Below are positions 1 through 5,222 of a stretch of DNA of 5,869 nt, piece by piece (within the stretch, counting starts at the first letter, position 1; every line of letters starts with the position of its first letter). Location of the stretch: NCBI GenBank assembly GCA_013329085.1, contig DUKX01000095.1:1-5869 (forward strand). Reading direction: 5' to 3'. The position numbers were made by a program, and so were the translations under genes. This DNA is from Methanofastidiosum sp. (GTDB lineage: Archaea > Methanobacteriota_B > Thermococci > Methanofastidiosales > Methanofastidiosaceae). The notes under the pieces were generated by a model that was given only the letters and a program-made list of their open reading frames with translations, had not been told where the DNA came from and made no database searches.

Positions 1-110
1 TGAGGGCCTGGAATAGGTTTTACAGTCCATTCCTTGACTTTTCTCTCGATTCTCCAATTTTTTGGAGCAAATAATCTTTTTAATGATCTTCTCTGTCCTT
101 TTCTCCCCAC
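1..110 (-). CDS. rps4e: 30S ribosomal protein S4e, N-terminal part (cut by window edge)
   Basis: This partial gene encodes the first 36 residues of S4e, a small-subunit rRNA-binding protein found in archaea and eukaryotes but not bacteria. The translation begins MGRKGQRRSLKRLFAPKNWR and continues with a basic stretch ending KPIPGP. This matches the family's N-terminus, which has the pattern RKHLKRLxAPxxW followed by a PSPGPH-like motif; the next partial codon (CA) fits His. The start is a GTG at 110-108, preceded by AAGGTGG (121-115) with 5 nt between AGGTG and the start. It begins 9 nt after the L24 stop and in the same frame. S4e follows L24 in archaeal spc-type clusters, so the context agrees. 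The S4-like and KOW domains would lie outside the window. There is no ATG nearby, so the GTG start is well supported. Confidence 0.93.
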   Translation of the reverse strand, partial: MGRKGQRRSLKRLFAPKNWRIERKVKEWTVKPIPGP

Positions 111-114
111 GTTA

Positions 115-121
115 CCACCTT
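115..121 (-). promoter_or_regulatory. Ribosome binding site of S4e that supports the GTG start
   Basis: On the minus strand this reads AAGGTGG, close to the archaeal SD consensus AGGTGAT. It overlaps the last two bases of the L24 stop codon and lies 5 nt (counted from AGGTG) before GTG at 110-108. It is the main evidence for a non-ATG start of S4e. Confidence 0.7.
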
Positions 122-488
122 ACTCTCCCTTTCTCCCAATAGCTTTATCTCTCATCTCATCCTTTCTGTCAACATCAATAATCTCTAAATTTGAAGGGTG
201 TATAGGATACTCAATTTTTGTTCCGTCGGCTTTCTCTACAACTGCACCATCTACATATACCTTAATTGCTTTGAGGTCTACCTTTGTTATTTCACCTTCA
301 TGATCTTTGAAATCCCCTCTCATTACTCTGACCTTATCACCTTTTCTTAATGGCAGTGATCTTGCTTCTACCTTATTTCTAAGGCTTGTAGCTAGGTGAG
401 AAGACATTAAACTGTGTTTTTTATGAAGTGGCGCATTAAAGTGCCTTTTCCTCTGCTTTGATGGTTTTCCTGAGTATTTTTTAATCAT
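120..488 (-). CDS. rpl24: 50S ribosomal protein L24 (uL24)
   Basis: This 122-residue protein is L24, which binds 23S rRNA early in large-subunit assembly. The N-terminus is strongly basic (KPSKQRKRHFNAPLHKKH, residues 8-25) and is followed by an SLRNKVEARSLPLRKGD segment typical of the archaeal/eukaryotic L24/L26 type. A KOW motif spans about residues 48-72 (RKGDKVRVMRGDFKDHEG and onward). The length is normal for archaeal L24; bacterial L24 is shorter and lacks this N-terminal part. The C-terminus is charged (DRKDEMRDKAIGRKGE). The start is ATG at 488-486, preceded by AGGGGGAT (500-493), 12 nt after the L14 stop. Downstream, only 9 nt separate it from S4e. Confidence 0.97.
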   Translation of the reverse strand: MIKKYSGKPSKQRKRHFNAPLHKKHSLMSSHLATSLRNKVEARSLPLRKGDKVRVMRGDFKDHEGEITKVDLKAIKVYVDGAVVEKADGTKIEYPIHPSNLEIIDVDRKDEMRDKAIGRKGE

Positions 489-500
489 TCTTATCCCCCT

Positions 501-923
501 CTATACTATAATACTTGCAACGTTAGCAATTCTAACCCATTTTTCAACTGCTTCTTTTGCAACAGGGCCCCTTACTTCAGAGCCTTTAGGAACGCCGTCG
601 TCACCAGTAATAACGGCTGCATTATCCTCAAATTTAATTCTTGTACCGTCTATTCTCCTGTATTCTTTTCTCTGCCTTATTATAACGGCAGGCAATACCT
701 TCTTTTTGACATCTGGTCTGCCCTTTTTAACGGCTACCATTACCATGTCACCAACACCGGCTTTTGGATATCTCCTAGAGGTACCTTTGTAATTGATTAC
801 CGCAATAATTTCAAGTTCTTTTGCACCGGTATTGTCAGCACAAACTAATCTTGTTCCAGTTGTGTGAAATCTGCCAGGCCTTACAGTTGACCTTCCACGA
901 GTTGCTCCCGCACCTTTCGCCAT
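501..923 (-). CDS. rpl14: 50S ribosomal protein L14 (uL14)
   Basis: This 140-residue protein is L14, a conserved beta-barrel protein at the subunit interface that contacts 16S rRNA and forms part of the initiation-factor 6 binding face. The family core is clear: [15 protein letters not shown] (residues 26-40), [13 protein letters not shown] (56-68) and the signature from [15 protein letters not shown] (79-93) to FEDNAAVI (98-105). The C-terminus carries [20 protein letters not shown], as in archaeal members. The first 20 residues form the basic N-terminal extension seen in archaea. The ATG overlaps the S17 stop by 1 nt (TGATG), and an excellent SD (GAGGTGATC) lies just upstream. It ends in TAG, the only TAG among the visible stops. 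Confidence 0.98.
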   Translation of the reverse strand: MAKGAGATRGRSTVRPGRFHTTGTRLVCADNTGAKELEIIAVINYKGTSRRYPKAGVGDMVMVAVKKGRPDVKKKVLPAVIIRQRKEYRRIDGTRIKFEDNAAVITGDDGVPKGSEVRGPVAKEAVEKWVRIANVASIIV

Positions 924-1234
924 CAGATCACCTCAACGACAACGAATTTTTTTGTCTTACTTAATGGTCTGCATTCCATTATTTTCACGTTATCGCCTGT
1001 TTTAGCGTTAATACAGTCGGGAATATGTGCTGAAATTCTTGTACTTCTCTTTTCAAATCGCTCATATTTGTCAAGTTTTGTCATAAACTCTTTTTTAACG
1101 ACAACTGTTTTGTTCATCTTATCGCTTACAATCTTCCCTTCCATTAATTTGCCTCTGACAGGTAAAGTTCCGTGAAATGGACATTTTTCATTATTACAAC
1201 TTTTTTTAGGTTCTTTTACATCGATGCCGATCAT
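923..1234 (-). CDS. rps17: 30S ribosomal protein S17 (uS17)
   Basis: This protein of 103 residues is S17, a primary 16S rRNA binder with an OB fold. The start [13 protein letters not shown] and the [12 protein letters not shown] segment (about residues 18-29) are the archaeal/eukaryotic N-terminal extension; bacterial S17 begins near the [14 protein letters not shown] strand (33-46). The core continues through [18 protein letters not shown] (about 56-73), [18 protein letters not shown] (80-97) and VVVEVI. Cys13, Cys18 and His21 form a small Cys/His cluster typical of this extension. The start is uncertain by one codon: GTG at 1237-1235 directly precedes ATG at 1234-1232. A weak GAGG (1248-1245) is 7 nt from GTG and 10 nt from ATG. 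I chose ATG. The upstream gene ends at 1239; the stop overlaps the L14 start by 1 nt. Confidence 0.96.
   Translation of the reverse strand: MIGIDVKEPKKSCNNEKCPFHGTLPVRGKLMEGKIVSDKMNKTVVVKKEFMTKLDKYERFEKRSTRISAHIPDCINAKTGDNVKIMECRPLSKTKKFVVVEVI
926..934 (-). promoter_or_regulatory. Ribosome binding site of L14 inside the end of S17
   Basis: The minus strand reads GAGGTGATC, an unbroken match to the 3' end of archaeal 16S rRNA as generally known (GGAUCACCUCCU). The GAGGTG core is 5 nt from the L14 ATG. The same bases encode the last residues of S17 (Glu-Val-Ile). An identical site precedes L22. Confidence 0.85.
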
Positions 1235-1238
1235 CACA

Positions 1239-1472
1239 TCACATCCTCTTGATTCTTTCTTCTTCCTTCCCTATGAGTAAATTACCATCAATTTTTTTAT
1301 CGTTAATCATCAGGATTATACTATTTTTTATTAAGATTTTTACCCCATTTTCTGTCCTTACTTTTATCGTATTTTTTGTATCCTCAATGACCAATCCTTT
1401 AATGCCAACTTCATACCTATTTGAGCTTTGGATTACCTCGACTTGTTTCCCCAGGAGTATTATGTGATTCAT
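1239..1472 (-). CDS. rnp1: RNase P protein component 1 (Rpp29/Pop4 homologue), short form
   Basis: This 77-residue protein is the archaeal RNase P subunit Rpp29, which with Rpp21 helps the catalytic RNA bind precursor tRNA for 5' leader removal. The Sm-like barrel is recognisable: [13 protein letters not shown] (residues 6-18), [15 protein letters not shown] (22-36), [11 protein letters not shown] (41-51) and the family ending [15 protein letters not shown] (62-76). It is shorter than well-known archaeal members (roughly 90-130 residues), because the N-terminal helical part is nearly absent. It cannot be extended: an in-frame TAA lies at 1493-1491 and no start codon lies between. The ATG overlaps the aIF1 stop (ATGA, 4 nt). 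The only SD-like bases (AAGGAT) are about 15 nt away, so translation probably depends on coupling to aIF1. Confidence 0.93.
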   Translation of the reverse strand: MNHIILLGKQVEVIQSSNRYEVGIKGLVIEDTKNTIKVRTENGVKILIKNSIILMINDKKIDGNLLIGKEEERIKRM

Positions 1473-1777
1473 GAAACTACAATCATATCCTTACTAAATC
1501 CAAGGTCAATTAGTATTTTTTTAACCTTGTCTTTGTGGGCTCCTTGAAGTTCAATCTTTCCGTCTTTTGAAGTTCCACCGCATGCACATTTTGTCTTTAG
1601 AGTTGTGCACAGATCCTTGATGTCTATATTTGATGAATCGATTCCTTCAACGACCGTCATAAGTTTTCCAAATCTTCTTCTTTCGGTGAAAATGCGTATT
1701 TGTTGTTCTTCCCTAGCGATTTCTTCGCAGACGCAAAGATCTTTGGGAAGACCACAAACTGCACAAATCTCACTCAT
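1469..1777 (-). CDS. Translation initiation factor aIF1 (SUI1/eIF1 family) with N-terminal Cys motif
   Basis: This 102-residue protein is the archaeal counterpart of eIF1, which binds near the P site of the small subunit and polices start-codon selection. The SUI1 domain runs from about residue 26 ([20 protein letters not shown]) through [19 protein letters not shown] (61-79) to [10 protein letters not shown] at the end. The basic loop ERRRFGK and the CACGGT turn are family hallmarks. Before the domain sits [13 protein letters not shown], with cysteines 5, 8, 15 and 17 (CxxC-x6-CxC), a likely zinc knuckle also known in several euryarchaeal homologues. The ATG overlaps the end of L29 by 8 nt, and AAGGAG (1790-1785), inside L29 codons, is 7 nt upstream. 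The stop overlaps rnp1 by 4 nt. Its place among ribosomal genes fits co-expression with ribosomes. Confidence 0.96.
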   Translation of the reverse strand: MSEICAVCGLPKDLCVCEEIAREEQQIRIFTERRRFGKLMTVVEGIDSSNIDIKDLCTTLKTKCACGGTSKDGKIELQGAHKDKVKKILIDLGFSKDMIVVS

Positions 1778-1979
1778 TTTGCTTCTCCTTTTCAGCCTTT
1801 ATTGTTTTTAATCTTGCTATAGTCCTTCTAAGCTCCCTTATCCTTCCAGGATTTTCTGGTGCGCTGCCTGTAGCAAGTAAAGACCTTTCCTTTGATAATT
1901 CACTTTTAAGTTCATCTATGTTATTTTCAATTTCTTCAACTGAAAGGTCTCTTATATCGTCTACTCTATATATTGCCAT
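1770..1979 (-). CDS. rpl29: 50S ribosomal protein L29 (uL29)
   Basis: This 69-residue protein is L29, a small helical-hairpin protein near the peptide exit tunnel that touches L23 and helps form the docking area for signal recognition particle. The first helix region begins [20 protein letters not shown] (residues 9-28). The turn carries [20 protein letters not shown] (36-55), the family signature with the conserved NPxRIRxLRRxIA pattern, and a charged tail follows. The length is typical. The ATG is at 1979-1977 with AGGTG (1991-1987) 7 nt upstream; this SD lies in the 13-nt gap after S3, the longest gap in the window. The last 8 nt overlap aIF1 in another frame. Confidence 0.97.
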   Translation of the reverse strand: MAIYRVDDIRDLSVEEIENNIDELKSELSKERSLLATGSAPENPGRIRELRRTIARLKTIKAEKEKQNE

Positions 1980-1992
1980 TATTATACACCTA

Positions 1993-2586
1993 TTACTTAA
2001 ACTTTATTTCATCTGGAAGTGATACGTCTTGAGGCATTATCTTGATTACAACTCCGATTATACCGAGTTTCTTCTTTGCAGGTGAATACCCAACTCTCAC
2101 ATGTTCAATGGCTGGATCTCCACATTTTTTTAGATATCCTTCTGCAAATCTCATTGAACGAGCTCTTTCTCCGCTGAGTTTTCCTGAAATCTTAATTTCA
2201 GCGCCTTTTGCCCCAGACCTCATTATTCTTCTAAGATAATTGTAAGCCGCCCTTCTATAATGCTCTCCTCGCTCAATAGCGCTAGCAAGCTGAAATGCCA
2301 TTACATCCGCATTAAGATCTGGATTCTCAATTTGCTGCACTTCAATCTGAGGATTCTCAAGATTAAAAGGAGGTCTTTCAAGTTGGTCTGTCAAATCTTT
2401 AATGGCCCTTCCTCTTTTTCCTATAACAATTCCGGGCTTCTGCACGAAAACTGTAACTCTAGTTCCAAGAGGATTTCTCTTTATGTCCATCCCTGCATAG
2501 CCAGCTCTCTTTAGTGAATCTCCAAGGAATTCATCAATCGTTAAATTGGAAACGCTTTCTTCTATAAATTTTCTCTCAATGGCCAT
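1993..2586 (-). CDS. rps3: 30S ribosomal protein S3 (uS3)
   Basis: This 197-residue protein is S3, located on the head of the small subunit at the mRNA entry channel. The N-terminus [20 protein letters not shown] and the [20 protein letters not shown] segment (28-47) are of archaeal type. A type II KH domain follows, with its RNA-binding GKRG loop at residues 56-59 ([15 protein letters not shown]). The C-terminal S3 domain contains [20 protein letters not shown] (111-130), [18 protein letters not shown] (133-150) and [11 protein letters not shown] (175-185). The length is slightly below the usual archaeal range because the tail ends soon after the core. The ATG overlaps the L22 stop by 1 nt (TAATG). 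A strong SD, GGAGGAGA (2598-2591), lies in the last codons of L22. Confidence 0.98.
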   Translation of the reverse strand: MAIERKFIEESVSNLTIDEFLGDSLKRAGYAGMDIKRNPLGTRVTVFVQKPGIVIGKRGRAIKDLTDQLERPPFNLENPQIEVQQIENPDLNADVMAFQLASAIERGEHYRRAAYNYLRRIMRSGAKGAEIKISGKLSGERARSMRFAEGYLKKCGDPAIEHVRVGYSPAKKKLGIIGVVIKIMPQDVSLPDEIKFK

Positions 2587-3038
2587 TATCTCTCCTCCAC
2601 GATTATCTCGACATTTGTAAGCTCCTTGTTATATGGCGAAGCTCTTCCAAAAGCTCTTGGCATAAATCCCGGGATTACTCTGCCTCTGTAAGCAGACGCA
2701 TGAATTATTCTTAATTTTGTTGTGTTCAATCCTTTATATTCTGCATTTGATTCGGCTTCCTTAAGAAGTTTTAAGAGATTTGTTGATGCTTTTACTGGAT
2801 ATCTCCCAGCAAACCATTTTGAAAGTCCTTTCTTGTGGCCGACTTTTTTGTAATATCTCTTGAATGGTATAGGGGTTTCTAGTTTAATTGTGCTTTCTAG
2901 TAATTCCTTTGCCCTTTCGATCTTCATGCCTTTAATCGTATTGCATATCTCCCTACTATGTTTTGGGGATATATTCATATTTTTTCCATAAACTTTTGCA
3001 GTTTTTGTCTCATCTATATCAGTTCTTGAATAGGGCAT
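2586..3038 (-). CDS. rpl22: 50S ribosomal protein L22 (uL22)
   Basis: This 150-residue protein is L22, which contacts all 23S rRNA domains; its long hairpin lines the peptide exit tunnel. The archaeal/eukaryotic (L17-like) N-terminus is visible as [19 protein letters not shown] (14-32), followed by the helix [16 protein letters not shown] (36-51). [20 protein letters not shown] insertion (67-85) is characteristic of archaeal members. The tunnel hairpin lies about residues 112-137, including [20 protein letters not shown]. The protein ends in the strand [10 protein letters not shown]. The ATG (3038-3036) comes 4 nt after the S19 stop and has the SD GAGGTGATC at 3049-3041, which contains that stop codon. 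The length is normal for archaea. Confidence 0.97.
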   Translation of the reverse strand: MPYSRTDIDETKTAKVYGKNMNISPKHSREICNTIKGMKIERAKELLESTIKLETPIPFKRYYKKVGHKKGLSKWFAGRYPVKASTNLLKLLKEAESNAEYKGLNTTKLRIIHASAYRGRVIPGFMPRAFGRASPYNKELTNVEIIVEER

Positions 3039-3040
3039 CA

Positions 3041-3049
3041 GATCACCTC
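3041..3049 (-). promoter_or_regulatory. Ribosome binding site of L22 containing the S19 stop codon
   Basis: The minus strand reads GAGGTGATC, a nine-base match to the expected archaeal 16S rRNA 3' end. The S19 stop codon TGA (3045-3043) lies inside it, and the GAGGTG core is 5 nt before the L22 ATG. A ribosome ending S19 would therefore stand on the L22 initiation signal, which suggests coupled translation. Confidence 0.85.
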
Positions 3050-3450
3050 AATGGTACATACTGGGAAGACTTTGTAGAGCCCACTCCAGGGGCACCGTGT
3101 GAAACTCTTCTTCTTGAAGGTGCGAATTCTCCTAAATAATGTCCCACCATCTCAGGAGTAATCTCTATAGGAACAAATTCCTTACCATTGTAGATTCCTA
3201 TAGTAACTCCGAGCATCTCGGGGAGTATTACCATATCACGGCAGTGTGTTTTTACAGTATATTTGTTTCCAGTTTCCATTTCTTTTCTTGATTCTCGTAT
3301 ATTCTTAAGTAATTTTTTCTGTCTTACGGGAAGTCCTCTCTTAAGAGATCTCCTCTGTCTTGATGGCAAGAGTTCAATCAACTTGTCCATAGACATTTTT
3401 CCCATTTGATCAACAGTAAAACCCATGAAACTAAATTCTTTTTTAGCCAA
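3043..3450 (-). CDS. rps19: 30S ribosomal protein S19 (uS19), TTG start
   Basis: This 135-residue protein is S19, which binds 16S rRNA on the head of the small subunit with S13. The archaeal-type N-terminal extension ([19 protein letters not shown], 2-20) leads into [13 protein letters not shown] (28-40). The core includes [20 protein letters not shown] (67-86) and the signature [20 protein letters not shown] (87-106), then [20 protein letters not shown]. The start is TTG at 3450-3448. The next in-frame ATG is codon 9 and would remove the conserved KKEF portion. AGGAGG (3464-3459) lies 8 nt before the TTG, which supports it. The gap to the L2 stop is only 2 nt. The length matches archaeal and eukaryotic (S15-like) homologues. 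Confidence 0.97.
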   Translation of the reverse strand: MAKKEFSFMGFTVDQMGKMSMDKLIELLPSRQRRSLKRGLPVRQKKLLKNIRESRKEMETGNKYTVKTHCRDMVILPEMLGVTIGIYNGKEFVPIEITPEMVGHYLGEFAPSRRRVSHGAPGVGSTKSSQYVPLR

Positions 3451-3452
3451 GT

Positions 3453-4178
3453 TTAACGCCTCCTACCAGTTCTTTTTGCTGCTATGTGTCCAACTTTTCT
3501 ACCTGGCGGTGCATTTCTTGAACAAGTTGTACCTTTACCCGGATGCTTGTGATTTCCCCCACCGAATGGGTGATCGTTGTGGTTCATTGCAATTCCTCTT
3601 ACCTTTGGGTATATTGTGGCTTTACTTCTAAGCTTGTGGAAGTGCTTTCCTGCTTTTACCAAAGGCTTTTCTTTTCTTCCTCCGCCAGCTACTACTCCGA
3701 TTGTACACCTGCATTCTGAATTCAAAGTCTTCATTACGCCTGAAGGAAGCTGTATTACTGTTTTCATACTATCATGAGCTATTAATGTAGCATAAGTCCC
3801 TGACGACCTGACAAATTTGCCCCCGTCCCCAGGTCTTGATTCTATATTATAAATATAAGTTCCCTCTGGGATATTCTTCAAAGGAAGTGTATTCCCAATT
3901 TCAACTTCGGCCATTGTTCCTGTTGCTATACTACTGCCTACTCGGATTCCTTCTGGTACAAGAAATAATTCTTGCTCTTTATTATCAAAAAGAATCGTTG
4001 CTACTGGTGAAGTTCTAGCAGGATCATTGAATAGTTCTCTAACAACACCGCGTGTTACTCCGTCTCTCTCTACGTTATCATAGCTTCTGTGTCTAACTTT
4101 TCCATTGTATCTATGTGAAGGAGCCTTGTATGTATGTGTTCCTCTTCCTCTTCTCTGTGAAATAATTCTTTTACCCAA
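3453..4178 (-). CDS. rpl2: 50S ribosomal protein L2 (uL2), TTG start
   Basis: This 241-residue protein is L2, a primary 23S rRNA binder needed for subunit joining and close to the peptidyl-transferase centre. The N-terminus [20 protein letters not shown] (2-21) is typical of archaea. The OB-fold and SH3-like parts include [20 protein letters not shown] (87-106), [19 protein letters not shown] (112-130) and the region to about 175. The family signature is [20 protein letters not shown] (194-213), with His203 in the conserved DHP-x-GGG motif, followed by [19 protein letters not shown]. Most homologues I know have a hydrophobic-type pair (A/P-V) before D/E-H; here it is His-Asn, a mild oddity. 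The start is TTG (4178-4176), directly preceded in frame by TGA, so no longer form is possible. Confidence 0.98.
   Translation of the reverse strand: MGKRIISQRRGRGTHTYKAPSHRYNGKVRHRSYDNVERDGVTRGVVRELFNDPARTSPVATILFDNKEQELFLVPEGIRVGSSIATGTMAEVEIGNTLPLKNIPEGTYIYNIESRPGDGGKFVRSSGTYATLIAHDSMKTVIQLPSGVMKTLNSECRCTIGVVAGGGRKEKPLVKAGKHFHKLRSKATIYPKVRGIAMNHNDHPFGGGNHKHPGKGTTCSRNAPPGRKVGHIAAKRTGRRR
3459..3464 (-). promoter_or_regulatory. Ribosome binding site of S19 formed by arginine codons of L2
   Basis: The minus strand reads AGGAGG, a strong SD 8 nt before the TTG start of S19. The same six bases are two consecutive AGG arginine codons in the L2 C-terminus (RTGRRR), so they serve coding and initiation together. 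The site decides in favour of TTG over the later ATG at codon 9. Confidence 0.85.
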
Positions 4179-4182
4179 TCAT

Positions 4183-4188
4183 ATCACC
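4183..4188 (-). promoter_or_regulatory. Ribosome binding site that decides the TTG start of L2
   Basis: The minus strand reads GGTGAT directly after the TAA stop of L23. It lies 4 nt before TTG at 4178. An out-of-frame ATG at 4182-4180 touches the SD with no spacer and reaches a stop after three codons, so it is not a start of L2. The arrangement resembles the L14 and L22 sites, where ATG follows GGTGAT after 3 nt. Confidence 0.8.
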
Positions 4189-4452
4189 TTAAAATACACC
4201 TATTTTTGTTGCGACTTCGTCAGCAGGATACTCTTCTTTTAGTTTAACGTATGCCTTTTTCTTCCCAGTAGACAAAACAGTCGTGCTTACTTTTTCTACT
4301 TCAACTTCGTATAGTTCTTCTACGGCGTTGTATATATCCTGTTTATTGCTGCCCATGGTAACAATAAAGGTTAATATATTGTCCCTTTCCATGGTAGCTA
4401 CAGTCTTTTCTGTAATAAGTGGATGGACAATCACGTCATGCGGATTTTTCAC
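4189..4452 (-). CDS. rpl23: 50S ribosomal protein L23 (uL23), GTG start
   Basis: This 87-residue protein is L23, which sits at the exit of the nascent-peptide tunnel and is the main ribosomal contact for signal recognition particle. The N-terminal signature HPLITEKTVATMERDNILTF (10-29) is clear, followed by the helix SNKQDIYNAVEELYEVEVEK (35-54), the VSTTVLSTGKKKAYVKL strand pair (55-71) and the archaeal end EEYPADEVATKIGVF. The length is normal for archaea. The start is GTG at 4452-4450, overlapping the L4 stop by 4 nt (GTGA). GAGGTG (4463-4458), inside L4 codons, is 5 nt upstream and supports this start. The first later ATG is codon 21, which would destroy the fold. Confidence 0.97.
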   Translation of the reverse strand: MKNPHDVIVHPLITEKTVATMERDNILTFIVTMGSNKQDIYNAVEELYEVEVEKVSTTVLSTGKKKAYVKLKEEYPADEVATKIGVF

Positions 4453-5219
4453 TTGAACACCTCACTTTTAGAAAGATACTTTATTGCATCTTCGGTCCAT
4501 ATTGTGAGCCTTCCTGCATGCGTACCTGGAGCAAGATGTTCAGCACTTAGCTTATCGACCATTACAATATCCACACCAGGGTGATTTCTTGCAGCCTTCA
4601 TTATGCCTGCGTCCTTTCCAATAACTATTAAAGGGCCTATTTTATTTTTATATTTCCTTCCTCTCATCTTTCCTCTTCCAGCCCTTATTGTTCTAGATTT
4701 TGATCTGATTATGTCATCCCAGACCCCAAGGCTCTTGAATATCTCTCTTGTATCCTTTGTCTTTTTTACTGTTTGAATCTTATTCTCAACAATTATCGGG
4801 AATTCAACATTATCTAAAAATCTGTGACCTCTTGACATCACCATTTCCTTGTTAGCTGTTATTGATATAGCTGATTTTATTGCTACAGTTCTTTCTTTAT
4901 TGTTTATCTTCTCACTGATAACTTTCCAAGGTTTTGGTGGATGAGCTACAAATCCCCCTACAACATGAGGTGCAAATGCAGCCCTTCTTGGGCCAGATTT
5001 CATTCTAGGTACTCTTGATATCCCAAGATTTTTTCTTCTTGGATGTGCAGATGTCATTCTTCCGGCAATTGGACTTACTCCCCACGGTTGAATTCTATGA
5101 GTTATAGAAGCCAATACTGCCCTCTTGATTAAATCAGGTCTGTACTCATAAGAAAACACTGAGGGAAGGTCTATTGCTTTCAACTTCTCTCCAGTTATTG
5201 AATATACATTAGATTTCAT
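4449..5219 (-). CDS. rpl4: 50S ribosomal protein L4 (uL4, eukaryotic L4/L1 type)
   Basis: This 256-residue protein is L4, whose long internal loop reaches into the 23S rRNA and lines the narrow part of the exit tunnel with L22. The N-terminal strand MKSNVYSITGEKLKAIDLPS is followed by FSYEYRPDLIKRAVLASITH (22-41). The basic, proline-rich loop covers about residues 45-100 and includes GRMTSAHPRRKNLGISRVPR and HVVGGFVAHPPKPWKVISEK, both characteristic of archaeal/eukaryotic L4. The globular domain continues through ALxSA-type sequence AIKSAISITAN (113-123) and RAGRGKMRGRKYKNKIGPLI to the end at SEVFK. The length is typical for archaea. The ATG is 3 nt after the L3 stop, with GGGGAGG (5234-5228) 8 nt upstream inside L3 codons. 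Confidence 0.98.
   Translation of the reverse strand: MKSNVYSITGEKLKAIDLPSVFSYEYRPDLIKRAVLASITHRIQPWGVSPIAGRMTSAHPRRKNLGISRVPRMKSGPRRAAFAPHVVGGFVAHPPKPWKVISEKINNKERTVAIKSAISITANKEMVMSRGHRFLDNVEFPIIVENKIQTVKKTKDTREIFKSLGVWDDIIRSKSRTIRAGRGKMRGRKYKNKIGPLIVIGKDAGIMKAARNHPGVDIVMVDKLSAEHLAPGTHAGRLTIWTEDAIKYLSKSEVFK
4458..4463 (-). promoter_or_regulatory. Ribosome binding site of L23 inside the end of L4
   Basis: The minus strand reads GAGGTG, 5 nt before the GTG start of L23. The same bases are Glu and Val codons in the last residues of L4 (SEVFK). It supports the GTG start and the 4-nt overlap. Confidence 0.8.
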
Positions 5220-5222
5220 TGT

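Noticed and set aside
34..303. Plus-strand open frame of 89 codons
   Set aside because: It lies opposite L24 and the start of S4e, and its hydrophobic Ser/Phe/Leu-rich translation is what purine-rich ribosomal-protein codons give when read in reverse.
1980..1992. The 13-nt gap before L29 as a possible internal promoter
   Set aside because: It has an AT-rich stretch (TATAATA), but the gap is too short and already holds the L29 SD. A TATA box here would place the transcript start inside L29.
2042..2514. Two plus-strand open frames opposite S3
   Set aside because: Both are fully antisense to a well-conserved gene, resemble no family I know, and have the composition expected of shadows.
3425..4018. 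Plus-strand frames opposite S19 and L2 that look like small membrane proteins
   Set aside because: The hydrophobic look comes from reading basic, purine-rich codons in antisense. No independent start signal was found.
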